A stretch of DNA of 58,849 nucleotides from NCBI RefSeq assembly GCF_000455225.1, contig NZ_HF954535.1, positions 123,622 through 182,470 of the forward strand. The letters run 5' to 3'. Source of the DNA: Megasphaera massiliensis. GTDB lineage: Bacteria; Bacillota; Negativicutes; Veillonellales; Megasphaeraceae. The translations under genes and the position numbers were made by a program. Below are positions 9,462 through 18,709 of the stretch, one piece after another. The stretch's first letter is position 1; each line of letters opens with the position of its first letter. Under the pieces are notes generated by a model, which made no database searches, was not told the origin of the DNA, and worked only from the letters and a program-made list of their open reading frames with translations.

Positions 9462-11975
9462 TCAGCCCAAATACTTCTGTTGGACTTCGTCGGCAGTCAT
9501 CAAAATATCCCGCGGCTTACTGCCGTTATTGGGGCCGACGATGTGCATAGCTTCCATCATATCGATCATGCGGGCAGCCCGCGTATAGCCGATGCGGAAG
9601 CGGCGCTGGAGCATAGACGTTGAAGCCTGGCCGGTCTCGAGAACCATATCGATGGCCTGACGCATGAGGTCATCTTCAAAAAAATCGACGCTGTCTTCGG
9701 CGTTTTCAGACTGTGCCTTTTGGACCGACTCGTCGTAATGAGGTCCGTCCTGCCCCTTGATAAATTCGACCATCTCGTCGATTTCCGAATCGGAAATAAA
9801 GGCTCCTTGGACGCGAAGCGGTTTGGAAGCACCGAGCGGATAAAAGAGCATATCCCCTTTACCGATGAGTTTATCGGCGCCGGCCATGTCCAGGATCGTC
9901 CGAGAATCGACCTGACTCGATACGGCAAAGGCAATACGGCTGGGCACATTGGCCTTAATAAGGCCGGTCAGGACGTCTACCGACGGACGCTGCGTGGCCA
10001 GGACTAAGTGCATGCCGCAGGCACGGGCTTTCTGGCCCAGGCGGATGATCGACTTTTCGACGTCATCGGAGGCCATCATCATGAGGTCAGCCAATTCGTC
10101 GATGATGATGACGATAAAGGGCATCGTTTCCTCAGGATGAAGTTCGTTATAACGAGAAATATCCCTCGTATGGGTGAGGGCAAATCGCTTGTAACGGTCA
10201 TCCATTTCGCGAACGGCCCAGCGCAGGACACTGGCAGCCTTCTTGGGATCGGTCACGACCGGGGTCAGCAAATGAGGAATTCCGTTGTAGTTTGATAATT
10301 CAACGACTTTCGGATCGATGAGGATCAATTTTACATCTTCCGGCCGCTGCTTAAAGAGGATGCTGGCAATGAAGGTATTGATGCAGACACTCTTCCCGGA
10401 ACCCGTAGACCCTGCCACCAGAAGGTGCGGCATCTTGGTCAAATCGGCTACGATGGGATTGCCGGCAATATCTTTCCCCAAGCAGACAGGAACGCCTCTT
10501 GCGGCCTTTTGGAAGGTTTCACTTTCGATGACGTCGCGCAGGTTGACGCCGGTCAGTTTCTTATTCGGCACTTCAATGCCAACGGCAGCCTTGCCGGGAA
10601 TCGGCGCTTCGATACGGATATCCGTCGCTGCCAATTTAAGGGCAATGTCATCGGCCAAGTGGACAATTTTACTGACCTTGACACCGGCAGCCGGTTCCAG
10701 TTCATAGCGTGTAATGGACGGCCCCTGGCTGGCATTTAAAATCTTGGCATCGATGTTGAAGCTCTGCAGGGTTTCTTTTAAAATAGCAGCATTTTCCCGA
10801 ACTTCATCACTGAGACCGACCGTATGCTGGGGACCTGGCTTCAGAATGGAAACAGACGGCAGGCGGTACAATTTCTTGCCCTCCGCTTTAGGCACGGCAC
10901 TGCTGCCTTCATCACTGAGTTCGACAGCTACACTGCTCTGTTCGACTTCAATCGGTTTGATATCGTCCATATCGTGGCTGAGGACATCCCGTTCTTCGGC
11001 TAAGGATGGAGCCTTGGTCGGCTGAACGTCGTGCGCCGTCGGTTCCGCATCGGAAACGACGGTTTCATGGATCTGACTGTAATCGGGAGCCTCTTCCATA
11101 TCGTCTACGCCCTGTTCAAGGATGTTATCCCAATAATCATCTGCCTCTTCGGAAGACAGGTTTTCCTCGATAGGACGAGAATCAAAGCTGACTTCTTCAA
11201 CGCCGTTTCCAAGATCCCGGGCATCGGAAATCTGAATGCCCTCGGGCTGTGCTTCCGGAACGGCAGTCGGTGCCTTGTCCGGCTCTTCCTTGGGAGCCTG
11301 ATCAAGAGCTTGAAAATCGAAAATCTTCCGCTTTTCATGCCATTGGCGCAGGGACTGGGAGGCATCCTGCAGGCCTTCGACGGCTTTTCCGGAAACGCGG
11401 GCCGCTTCCTGGCCGGCCTTATCGGCTACGACGGCTACAGGTTGAGAAATCGACCAATTCTTCCAAATCAGAAAGGTAACGATAGCCGCTCCCACAATGG
11501 CCATAAAGGCCCCAAAAAAGCCGAGAAACTGCTGCAGCACCGAGGATACGACGGCCCCGATGATACCTCCTCCGACAGACAAGCTGGACGGCAGGAATTC
11601 CGTCCCTTCCGGAATGACCAACAAATGAATAAGCCCCAAAAGGAGCACATAAATCCAAGTGCCGATGAGCCAGGACCGCGATACGGGGCAGGCCTTGCGA
11701 ACGACAATATACTTCAGCCCCAGAACGACCAAAGACAGGCTGACGACAATCCGTCCCAAGCCAAAGATATACGATAAGACATTGTCCACATTATGTCCGA
11801 TACGACCGGTATCGATGCCCATAAACCCGACGGTCGCGAAGACGCCGAATAAGATGCAGAAAATACCGATAATCTCATATTTTAAAAGGGGCGACTTCTC
11901 TGCCCGTTTGGCAGTCCGAGTCCGCCGGGTCGTCCGCTTGCGGCGGGGGCTTTTAGGGGTCCTTCCGTTTGCCAA
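9462..11975 (-). CDS. ftsK: DNA translocase FtsK/SpoIIIE
   Basis: Septal DNA pump that clears chromosome DNA from the division site and activates dimer resolution. In the 837-residue protein the N-terminus is very basic, followed by four hydrophobic segments (about residues 30-185), an acidic linker, and the RecA-like motor with the P-loop VAGSTGSGKSVCIN and Walker B IIIDELADLMM. The C-terminal gamma winged helix (RRFRIGYTRAARMIDMME) reads the polar KOPS/SRS sequences. The start is TTG at 11975, preceded by AAGGTG at 7 bases; no better start fits. It lies directly downstream of rarA (24-base gap). Confidence 0.96.
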   Translation of the reverse strand: MANGRTPKSPRRKRTTRRTRTAKRAEKSPLLKYEIIGIFCILFGVFATVGFMGIDTGRIGHNVDNVLSYIFGLGRIVVSLSLVVLGLKYIVVRKACPVSRSWLIGTWIYVLLLGLIHLLVIPEGTEFLPSSLSVGGGIIGAVVSSVLQQFLGFFGAFMAIVGAAIVTFLIWKNWSISQPVAVVADKAGQEAARVSGKAVEGLQDASQSLRQWHEKRKIFDFQALDQAPKEEPDKAPTAVPEAQPEGIQISDARDLGNGVEEVSFDSRPIEENLSSEEADDYWDNILEQGVDDMEEAPDYSQIHETVVSDAEPTAHDVQPTKAPSLAEERDVLSHDMDDIKPIEVEQSSVAVELSDEGSSAVPKAEGKKLYRLPSVSILKPGPQHTVGLSDEVRENAAILKETLQSFNIDAKILNASQGPSITRYELEPAAGVKVSKIVHLADDIALKLAATDIRIEAPIPGKAAVGIEVPNKKLTGVNLRDVIESETFQKAARGVPVCLGKDIAGNPIVADLTKMPHLLVAGSTGSGKSVCINTFIASILFKQRPEDVKLILIDPKVVELSNYNGIPHLLTPVVTDPKKAASVLRWAVREMDDRYKRFALTHTRDISRYNELHPEETMPFIVIIIDELADLMMMASDDVEKSIIRLGQKARACGMHLVLATQRPSVDVLTGLIKANVPSRIAFAVSSQVDSRTILDMAGADKLIGKGDMLFYPLGASKPLRVQGAFISDSEIDEMVEFIKGQDGPHYDESVQKAQSENAEDSVDFFEDDLMRQAIDMVLETGQASTSMLQRRFRIGYTRAARMIDMMEAMHIVGPNNGSKPRDILMTADEVQQKYLG

Positions 11976-11999
11976 AATAGTTCACCTTCCACTAATAGA

Positions 12000-13319
12000 T
12001 TACTTGTCACTGCGGCGTTTATGCCAGGCAGCGGCCATATCTTTTTCATGGCCATAAGGTCTTTCCTGATAATACGACGCACCTTTCAGGGCCTCCGGCA
12101 AATACTGCTGATCGACCCAGGCGCCGTCAAAATCGTGAGGATACTGATAATTTATACCGTGCCCCAACTTGGCGGCTCCGCTGTAATGACTGTCCCGCAA
12201 ATGAGCCGGAATGTCGCCGCAGTCTTTACGGCGCACATCGCTGAGGGCCGCATCGACAGCAAGGTAAGCGCTGTTGCTCTTGGGTGCACAGGCAACATAG
12301 ATGACGGCTTCCGACAAGATGATCCGTCCTTCAGGCCAGCCGACAAATTGAACGGCTTGGGCCGCTGCATTGGCGATGACCAAGGCCTGGGGATCGGCAA
12401 GGCCGACGTCTTCAGCAGCACAGATGACCAGGCGGCGGGCAATAAAGGACGGCTGCTCGCCGGCTTCGATCATGCGGGCCAGGTAATGCAGGGCCGCATC
12501 GGGATCAGAACCGCGCATGCTTTTTATAAAGGCCGATACCGTATCATAATGGGCATCGCCTTTCTTATCATAGGTATACACCTTATGACCGGCTACTTTT
12601 TCGATGGCTTCCTGTGTCAACTTCCCGCCGACAGGAACGACCATGGCAACCTGTTCCAACAGATTAAGGCCGACGCGGGCATCGCGATCAGCCAGGCGGG
12701 CAATGGTTCCCAGCATTTCGTCGCTGCCTTCAATGCCGAGGTTTCCCAATCCCTTCACCGTATCGGTCAGGGCCCTGCGCAGCACAGACACGACGGCCTG
12801 TTCTGACAAGGGCTGAAGGGAAATGACCCGCAGCCGGGATAATAAAGGTCGGTTGACTTCAAAATAAGGATTTTCCGTCGTGGCCCCGACCAAAATGACC
12901 GTCCCGTCTTCGACATAAGGCAGGAGCACGTCTTGCTGACTCTTATTGAAGCGGTGGATTTCATCGATAAAGAGAATCGTCCGCTTTTGATATAAATGAA
13001 CCGCTTCCTTGGCAGCTGCAATCACTTTTCGCAGCTCTGCCGTCCCGGCGGTTACGGCATTCAAGGTCACAAAGCGGCTGTCCGTTTCCGTTGCGATGAC
13101 ATGGGCCAGCGTCGTCTTACCGACGCCGGACGGGCCATAGAACAAGAGCGACGGAATCGTATCCCGTTCGATCATCATCCGAAGGAAACTCCCCGGACCT
13201 ATCAATTCATCCTGTCCATAGACGTCATCCAATGATTCAGGCCGCATGCGGACGGCCAGCGGCGCATACTCCCTGCCGCTCCGTTCATCGGCCATGGAAA
13301 ATAAATCGTCTCCGCTCAT
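12000..13319 (-). CDS. rarA: Replication-associated recombination protein A (MgsA/WRNIP1 family ATPase)
   Basis: AAA+ ATPase related to clamp-loader subunits and RuvB, acting at stalled replication forks. It has the P-loop FYGPSGVGKTTLAH, Walker B FIDEIHRFNKSQQD, sensor I GATTENPYFEVN and the C-terminal tetramerisation region with MRGSDPDAALHYLARM. At 439 residues it has the full family length. Transcription runs from the 6S RNA region toward ftsK, and the 6S hairpin ends about 20 bases upstream of the gene. Confidence 0.96.
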   Translation of the reverse strand: MSGDDLFSMADERSGREYAPLAVRMRPESLDDVYGQDELIGPGSFLRMMIERDTIPSLLFYGPSGVGKTTLAHVIATETDSRFVTLNAVTAGTAELRKVIAAAKEAVHLYQKRTILFIDEIHRFNKSQQDVLLPYVEDGTVILVGATTENPYFEVNRPLLSRLRVISLQPLSEQAVVSVLRRALTDTVKGLGNLGIEGSDEMLGTIARLADRDARVGLNLLEQVAMVVPVGGKLTQEAIEKVAGHKVYTYDKKGDAHYDTVSAFIKSMRGSDPDAALHYLARMIEAGEQPSFIARRLVICAAEDVGLADPQALVIANAAAQAVQFVGWPEGRIILSEAVIYVACAPKSNSAYLAVDAALSDVRRKDCGDIPAHLRDSHYSGAAKLGHGINYQYPHDFDGAWVDQQYLPEALKGASYYQERPYGHEKDMAAAWHKRRSDK

Positions 13320-13337
13320 TTGTTTGCTCTCCAGACT

Positions 13338-13370
13338 AAATAGAACGCCGCCAAGAGGTTCTTAGCGGCG
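13338..13370 (-). terminator. Hairpin ending the 6S RNA, upstream of rarA
   Basis: The inverted repeat CGCCGC (13346-13351)/GCGGCG (13365-13370) is extended inward by AAGA/TCTT. On the minus strand it is followed by a weak T-rich stretch (TTCTATTT), so read-through into rarA is possible. Confidence 0.6.
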
Positions 13371-13381
13371 GAAACATACAT

Positions 13382-13582
13382 ACATTCGTGAACAAGAAAA
13401 GAGCCCCACCATGCCGTTTATAAACCGAGTTTTGAGCCTGCCTAAGCAGGTGGGTGTCCTCCTATATGGGTCGACAGTCCAGTGAAGGCATTGCCTCGCA
13501 ATATAGAGACCGAACTCCCAATGTAAAAAGTGTTGGTTCAAAACATCGAGACCATTTACGTACACAGTAGGGTTTCTTCTTG
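13382..13582 (-). ncRNA. ssrS: 6S RNA (SsrS/BsrA type)
   Basis: About 200 nt, with a promoter at 13588-13616. The ends pair to form a closing stem (ACAAGAA near the 5' end with TTCTTGT near 13390). The central part carries segments I associate with Firmicute 6S RNAs: GGGAGTTCGG on one side, and GGACACCCACC followed by CTGCTTAGGCAG and TCAAAACTCG on the other. 6S RNA is a long hairpin with a central bubble that mimics an open promoter and sequesters housekeeping RNA polymerase in stationary phase. Its position next to rarA recalls the rarA neighbourhood of bsrA in Bacillus. The call rests on motif memory and pairing, not on a covariance-model search. Confidence 0.72.
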
Positions 13583-13587
13583 TACAT

Positions 13588-13616
13588 AGTATAATAAAAT
13601 ACTCAAGAAAAATCAA
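13588..13616 (-). promoter_or_regulatory. Promoter of the 6S RNA
   Basis: Minus strand: TTGATT (13611-13616), 17-base spacer, TATACT (13588-13593). The predicted start is near 13581, matching the 5' side of the 6S closing stem. Confidence 0.65.
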
Positions 13617-13629
13617 GCCTTGACAATGT

Positions 13630-13665
13630 GAAAAGGGGCTGCTGCCCATACAGCATCCCCTTTTC
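13630..13665 (-). terminator. Terminator after transketolase
   Basis: A long interrupted inverted repeat, GAAAAGGGG...CCCCTTTTC with an inner GCTG/CAGC stem, ending in TTTT on the minus strand. It lies about 60 bases beyond the tkt stop codon. Confidence 0.75.
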
Positions 13666-13727
13666 AAGACCTTAGCAGGCCCCGGAAGGACCTGTTAACG
13701 ACTTTATGACACCGATGAAAATCGGTC

Positions 13728-15719
13728 TTATTTTACAACCTTTTTAACCGTTTCGACGACATTTTCTGTCGTGAAGCCGAATTTTTTAAACAGTGTGCCT
13801 GCCGGGGCCGAAGCACCGAAGGACTTCATGGAAACCGTAGCACCGTCGAGGCCGACGTATTTGCCCCAACCGAAATCGGAAGCGGCTTCTACAGCGACAC
13901 GGGCCCGTACGGCTTTCGGGAGTACCTGTTCTTTATAGGCTTCATCCTGCTGTTCGAAGAGTTCGAGGCAGGGCATGCTGACGACGCGGACATCGATACC
14001 GGCCTTAGCCAGTTCTGCTTTAGCGTTGACAGCCAATTCAACTTCAGAGCCGCTGGCCATGATGATGGCATCGGGAACGGCTTTCGAAGCGTCGGCAATG
14101 ACGTAAGCACCCTTCAAAGCATCTTTACTGCTGCCGGAAAGCTGCGGCAGGTTCTGACGCGTGAGGACCAAAGCCGTCGGCGTCTTCTGGCTGGTAACAG
14201 CCAAATACCAACCGGCAGCCGTTTCCGTAGCATCGGCCGGACGGAAGACGTTGACGTTGGGAATGGAGCGCAGCATAGCCAGCTGTTCAATCGGTTCATG
14301 TGTCGGGCCGTCTTCGCCGACGCCGATGCTGTCGTGGGTCAGGACGTACGTCGTCGGAAGTCCCATGAGGGCAGCCAAGCGGATCATCGGTTTCATGTAA
14401 TCACTGAATACGAAGAAGGTACCGGCATAGGGGCGAACGCCGCCGTGGAGGGCAAGACCGTTGGTCATGGCACCCATAGCCAGTTCGCGGACACCGAAGT
14501 GGATGTTGCGGCCGCTGTAATCGGCTTTGCCGAAGGAACCTTCGCCCTTCATTTCCGTCTTGTTCGACGGAGCCAGGTCAGCACTGCCGCCAAAGAGCTG
14601 CGGCATACGATCTTTCAAGCGGTTGATCATCGTGCCGGACAGGCTGCGCGTTGCCTGCGGTTTATCTTCATAAGCCCAGAATTCTTCATCGTTTAAGAGG
14701 GCGTTGGCATCGATATCGGAATGGTAAGCATCCCATTTAGCCTTCATATCCGGGAAAGCAGCCACGTAAGCGTCGAACAGTTTCTGCCAATCACTTTCAG
14801 CAGCTGCTGCTTTTTTGCTCAGTTCTTCATAATGTGCATAGACTTCGTCGGGAACGTAGAAGGTTTCTTCCGGCTTCGGCCAGTTGAGGTTTTTCTTCAT
14901 AGCGACGACGTTTTCTTCGCCGAGAGGCGAGCCATGAGCATCGGCAGAACCCTGTTTAGCCGGGCAGCCGTAACCGATCTGGGTCTTAATGGTAATGAAC
15001 GACGGATGTTCTTTATCGGCTTTTGCTTCTTCGATAGCTTTGCCGATAGCAGCCGTGTCCGTTCCGTCTTCGACAGTAATCGTCTGGAAGCCGAAAGCAG
15101 CCATGCGGGCCTGGACATTTTCCGTGAAGGCCAAATCCGTGTTGCCTTCAATGGAAATATTGTTGCTGTCATAGAGGATGACCAACTTGGACAGACCGAG
15201 GGTTCCGGCCAAAGAAAGGGCTTCGGACGAAATGCCTTCCATCAGGCAGCCGTCGCCGCAAAGAGCAAAGGTGTAGTGGTCGACGACGGGATAGTCCGGT
15301 TTATTGAAAACAGCCGCCAAATGAGCTTCGGCCATAGCCATGCCGACAGCCATGCCAAGGCCTGCACCGAGAGGACCCGTCGTAGCTTCAACGCCGGTCG
15401 TATGGGCATATTCCGGATGGCCCGGTGTCAAGGAGCCGTCTTGACGGAACTGCTTAATATCATCCAGGGTAAGGCCGTAGCCATACAAGTGAAGCAGCGA
15501 ATACAGCAGCATCGAGCCGTGGCCTGCTGAGAGGATAAAGCGGTCCCGGTTCGCCCATTTCGGGTCTTTTGCATTGTGGTTCATGTGATTTGCCCAAAGT
15601 TCATAGGCAATCGGAGCAGCCCCCAAGGGCAGTCCGGGATGGCCGGAATTTGCCTTTTGGATTGCATCCGCCGACAATACACGAATGGCATTTACACAAG
15701 TCGTATCAATGGTGCTCAT
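13728..15719 (-). CDS. tkt: Transketolase
   Basis: Thiamine-diphosphate enzyme of the non-oxidative pentose-phosphate pathway that moves two-carbon ketol units between sugar phosphates. The 663-residue protein has the full three-domain layout. It shows the ThDP/Mg site [18 protein letters not shown] followed by [12 protein letters not shown], the histidine-rich N-terminus [14 protein letters not shown], and the pyrimidine-domain transketolase signature near [11 protein letters not shown] and [16 protein letters not shown]. It is transcribed alone, with its own promoter (15774-15802) and terminator. Confidence 0.97.
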   Translation of the reverse strand: MSTIDTTCVNAIRVLSADAIQKANSGHPGLPLGAAPIAYELWANHMNHNAKDPKWANRDRFILSAGHGSMLLYSLLHLYGYGLTLDDIKQFRQDGSLTPGHPEYAHTTGVEATTGPLGAGLGMAVGMAMAEAHLAAVFNKPDYPVVDHYTFALCGDGCLMEGISSEALSLAGTLGLSKLVILYDSNNISIEGNTDLAFTENVQARMAAFGFQTITVEDGTDTAAIGKAIEEAKADKEHPSFITIKTQIGYGCPAKQGSADAHGSPLGEENVVAMKKNLNWPKPEETFYVPDEVYAHYEELSKKAAAAESDWQKLFDAYVAAFPDMKAKWDAYHSDIDANALLNDEEFWAYEDKPQATRSLSGTMINRLKDRMPQLFGGSADLAPSNKTEMKGEGSFGKADYSGRNIHFGVRELAMGAMTNGLALHGGVRPYAGTFFVFSDYMKPMIRLAALMGLPTTYVLTHDSIGVGEDGPTHEPIEQLAMLRSIPNVNVFRPADATETAAGWYLAVTSQKTPTALVLTRQNLPQLSGSSKDALKGAYVIADASKAVPDAIIMASGSEVELAVNAKAELAKAGIDVRVVSMPCLELFEQQDEAYKEQVLPKAVRARVAVEAASDFGWGKYVGLDGATVSMKSFGASAPAGTLFKKFGFTTENVVETVKKVVK

Positions 15720-15773
15720 TAGTCAAATCGCTCCTTTTTAGGTTCGTTAAATATAAATAAACATTTACACTTT

Positions 15774-15802
15774 ATTATGTAAAAAAAGGACTGTCCTGTC
15801 AA
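15774..15802 (-). promoter_or_regulatory. Promoter of tkt
   Basis: Minus strand: TTGACA (15797-15802), 17-base spacer containing a T-rich run, CATAAT (15774-15779). It is about 55 bases upstream of the tkt start. Confidence 0.6.
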
Positions 15803-15870
15803 TGGCAAAATGTCTTTTCGAATATGAATTCATTCGCTTGGCTGTCATTTAGGATAGCCAAAAAGAATTA

Positions 15871-15879
15871 TGCTATAAT
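15871..15879 (+). promoter_or_regulatory. Extended -10 promoter of the HAD phosphatase gene
   Basis: Plus strand TGCTATAAT, an extended -10 element with no good -35 box. It lies about 40 bases upstream of the ATG at 15918, which is preceded by AAAGGATAGGA. Confidence 0.5.
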
Positions 15880-15917
15880 AAAAAGGCCTGTATATTTCGC
15901 ATAGAAAGGATAGGATC

Positions 15918-16678
15918 ATGACTAAAAAATACTTTTCTTTGACATTGACGGGACCCTGGGTCTTGGAATTTCAAGCATCATTCCGGCTGACAGCCTCTAT
16001 TGCCTGCGCCGCCTCATGAAGGCCGGCCATTTTGTATCCATCGCCTCGGGAAGATTACAGCACGATGCTCAGACCTTTGCCGACCGCTATGGGATACCGG
16101 CCGTCGTAGCCGACGGCGGCAACAGCTTGTCCTTAAACGGAGACGTGTTCGAAATGACCGGCCTTCCCCTTGAAAACTGCAAATCCCTTTTACACGAATT
16201 GGATCGGCGCGGCTTTGCCTGGGCCGTCGTCACCGACAACACGATCCATCGTTACACCCCCTATGAGACCTTTCCTCACGCCGACCCGCGCAACTATATG
16301 AAAACCGTCGTCAAACCCATCGATATCGACGAGTTGACGACGGTCTATAAAATCATGTACGCCCGGCCGGAGAAAAAAGATGATGAACCCGATTCATACG
16401 GTCTGCCTCACTTGGAATATATCGACCATACATACCTCATCGAACCGACGGATAAGCGCCGCGGCATCCTGCGCATGCTGTCCCGCGTCGGCGGAAAGCC
16501 GGAGGACGCCGTCGTATTCGGTGACGGATTCAACGACATCACCATGTTCGAAAAGCCATTCTTCGCCATCGCCATGGGCAACGCCCGGGAGGCCCTCAAA
16601 GAGCGAGCCGACTATATCACAGACGACCACGACAAGGGCGGCATTTTAAAGGCCTGTAAAAAATTCGGCTGGTTATAA
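15918..16678 (+). pseudogene. HAD-superfamily (Cof-type) hydrolase with a one-base frameshift near the start
   Basis: The ATG at 15918 has a good ribosome-binding site, but the frame stops after 34 codons. Adding one T to the run TTTT at 15933-15936 restores a frame reading MTKKYFFDIDGTLGLGI, the catalytic DxDGT motif of HAD phosphatases. That frame runs without a stop into the rest of the gene: AGGEGYLD-equivalent core, GIPAVVADGGN, and the C-terminal VVFGDGFNDITMFE with K before it and ITDDHDKGGI at the end. Without the repair, translation could begin only at ATG 16016, losing the catalytic aspartates. So either the gene is broken, the tract is a slippage site, or the sequence has a homopolymer error. 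It overlaps telA convergently by 6 bases. Confidence 0.8.
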
Positions 16679-17827
16679 GGGATCGTTCCGGCCGGCCCCT
16701 TTAAGGAGTGCATCTTTCAGCCGGTCTTCGATCTGAAGCAGTTCCTGTTCGGCTGCCTGCCGCTTCTGACGGCCTTCACTTTGAATGCGAAGCGTATCTT
16801 CAATGGTAGCAATCAAATCGTCATTGACCTGTTTTACCGTTTCGATATCGACGATGGCCCGTTCATTTTCAACGGCCGTGTCATGAGAATTCTGCTTGAG
16901 CATGGCGGCATTGCGCTTTAAGAGGTCATTCGTCGTATTGGACACAGCCTGCTGCATCTGGAGGGCTTCCTTCTGCCGACTAAGACCGAGGGCCAGGATC
17001 ATCTGGTTCTTCCACAGGGGGATCGTATTATAAATAGCACTCTGAATCCGATCGACGAGGATTTTGTCATTGTCCTGGATGATCCGGATCTGCGGCGCCG
17101 TCTGAATGGCAATGGTCTTACTGATTTTCAGGTCATGAACCTTCTTTTCAAAGCGGCTGACAGAATTTTTAAAATCCTGGACAACCTGTGTCGCCATCGG
17201 GTTGTCTGAGGCCTGAGCCTGGGCTTCCAATTGAGGAATCGTCGTTTCATTCAATTCCTGAATTTTTTCTTCCCCGGCCTGGATGTAGAGCTGGAGCTGC
17301 TTAAAATATTCCAAATTCTTATCGTACAGCCCGTCGAACATGGCTACGTCCTTCATGAGGATCATCTTCTGCCTGTCGAGACCGGCCTGAATATTGTCGA
17401 TCTGAGCCGACAAGGTCAAATAAGACTGCTGCAATGCCGGCACCTTTTTAAATAAGGACCCGACGACAGGGATATTCGCCAAGAATCCCTTAGGGCCATC
17501 TTGTTCTTCTTCAAAATCGTGAACTTTCTTTACCAGGTCGTTGAGAAGGTCACCGGCTGCCGTCTGATCAGTACTCTTTACGGTCGATAAGATGCTGTTG
17601 GAGAAAGACGCGATATTGTTTTGGGCAGCAATGCCGTATTGGGCAATGGCATTGGCCGTGACCAAGTTTATCGACTCTTTGATGGTATCGACTTGTTTCC
17701 GTTCTTCGGCTGTAAGCGTTTCCACCTGACGATTAAAATTGACCAGTTCCTTCTTTTCATAACTTTTGGGAGTGCCCTCATCGGACTGTTTTTTATCCAA
17801 AAGGTCGTTCAAATTAATCTCCGCCAT
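16673..17827 (-). CDS. Toxic anion resistance protein, TelA family
   Basis: A 384-residue, mostly helical soluble protein typical of TelA/YceH, associated with tellurite and cell-envelope stress resistance by an unknown mechanism. Family features include LTAEERKQVDTIKESIN, the DLVKKVHDFEEEQDG region followed by PVVGSLFKK, and the C-terminal WKNQMILALGLSRQKEALQ and QSEGRQKRQAAEQELLQIE segments. It lies 9 bases downstream of the xpaC-like gene, and the two are usually found together. Its 3' end overlaps the convergent HAD gene. Confidence 0.92.
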   Translation of the reverse strand: MAEINLNDLLDKKQSDEGTPKSYEKKELVNFNRQVETLTAEERKQVDTIKESINLVTANAIAQYGIAAQNNIASFSNSILSTVKSTDQTAAGDLLNDLVKKVHDFEEEQDGPKGFLANIPVVGSLFKKVPALQQSYLTLSAQIDNIQAGLDRQKMILMKDVAMFDGLYDKNLEYFKQLQLYIQAGEEKIQELNETTIPQLEAQAQASDNPMATQVVQDFKNSVSRFEKKVHDLKISKTIAIQTAPQIRIIQDNDKILVDRIQSAIYNTIPLWKNQMILALGLSRQKEALQMQQAVSNTTNDLLKRNAAMLKQNSHDTAVENERAIVDIETVKQVNDDLIATIEDTLRIQSEGRQKRQAAEQELLQIEDRLKDALLKGAGRNDPL

Positions 17828-17836
17828 AATAACACC

Positions 17837-18532
17837 CTACTTTCGTTTCGTATTTAAAAATTTATCCGTCAAATCAATGATTGAGTTGACCAAATCATTA
17901 TTGCGTTCCGGAATTTTTCGGCTTTCGGGAATTTCAGGCTTTAAGCCGTCGGCAGCCATATTGTCCTTCATAACCTTCATTTCTGCATCGAGGTCCATGA
18001 GCTGGGCATTGAGGACCTTAGAAAATTGGTCGGCATAGGCTTCATCAAAATTATTCAAGAGTCGTTTAATCTGAAGCTTAGACTGCTGTACTTCCGCAGC
18101 GTCAAGGCCGGTCTGTTCCAGTTCTTTATACTTTTGTACCAACAAAATGGCTCGATCTTGGTAATAATCGACGAAGCGGCGTGCCAGACTGATTCGTTCC
18201 GGATGACTTTGGAGATACGTCAAAAAATTTTTAGCAATGCCCTGCATCTTGCCAACCTGCTTACGCAGTTCCTTATCGCTTAAGGTCTTCATTTCCCGAT
18301 CAAGGGTATTGAAGTCTTCGACGGCCCGCTTAAAGAGGTCGGTGTTGAGTTTGTCGAGCTCTTCATTGCCGCTGGAAACGACGACTTTAGGCTTGAACTT
18401 CTTCCCCCGAAAGGCAAACCGAAGGGCAACAAGACCGACGATTAAAGCAAGAATGCCCGGGATATTGGTAATTTCCAGGATCCCTGCCGTTACGAAACAA
18501 AGAAGGGCTATAAAAAACATAAGAACGCGCAT
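17837..18532 (-). CDS. XpaC-like protein (5-bromo-4-chloroindolyl phosphate hydrolysis family)
   Basis: About 231 residues: two closely spaced N-terminal hydrophobic segments (FFIALLCFVTAGILEI and IPGILALIVGLVALRF), then a soluble helical domain with DTEMKTLSDKELRKQVGKM-like sequence. It is the partner of TelA in many Firmicutes. The biochemical function is unknown despite the historical name. I use ATG at 18532 because a strong GGAGGAGG lies 7-9 bases upstream; the upstream in-frame ATG at 18592 has none. Confidence 0.85.
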   Translation of the reverse strand: MRVLMFFIALLCFVTAGILEITNIPGILALIVGLVALRFAFRGKKFKPKVVVSSGNEELDKLNTDLFKRAVEDFNTLDREMKTLSDKELRKQVGKMQGIAKNFLTYLQSHPERISLARRFVDYYQDRAILLVQKYKELEQTGLDAAEVQQSKLQIKRLLNNFDEAYADQFSKVLNAQLMDLDAEMKVMKDNMAADGLKPEIPESRKIPERNNDLVNSIIDLTDKFLNTKRK

Positions 18533-18620
18533 AATATTGCCTCCTCCGTATAAAGATTCTCTTTTGTTAATCATACCATATTTCCCGGACATTTGTCGTC
18601 ATTCTGTTAATATTTACCAA

Positions 18621-18709
18621 AAAAAGAAGCTGCCTGGGAACTGACCCCCTAACGTGGGACCAAAAATCCGACGTCAGAGGGTCAGTTCACTATTGGGCAG
18701 CTTCTTTTT
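18621..18709 (-). terminator. Large two-part hairpin ending the bamA-lpx operon
   Basis: The outer arms are a perfect 14-bp inverted repeat (AAAAAGAAGCTGCC at 18621-18634 and GGCAGCTTCTTTTT at 18696-18709). The right arm lies inside the last codons of the acyltransferase gene. Between them sits a second, 22-bp palindrome (18638-18688). On the minus strand the structure ends in a run of T. Confidence 0.7.
18638..18688. repeat. Palindrome resembling fused IS3-type terminal inverted repeats
   Basis: Left arm GAACTGACCCCCTAACGTGGGA and right arm, read on the other strand, GAACTGACCCTCTGACGTCGGA agree at 18 of 22 positions and are separated by only about 7 bases. GAACTGACCC-type ends resemble terminal repeats of IS3/IS150-family elements as I recall them. 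There is no transposase. It may be an internally deleted element or mini-MITE now serving as part of a terminator. Confidence 0.5.

Noticed and set aside
13362-13667. Minus-strand open frame of about 100 codons.
   Set aside because: It lies wholly in the 6S RNA and terminator region, with cysteine- and arginine-rich random-looking sequence.
18638-18688. Intact insertion sequence at the end of the lpx operon.
   Set aside because: The two terminal-repeat-like arms are separated by only about 7 bases and there is no transposase.
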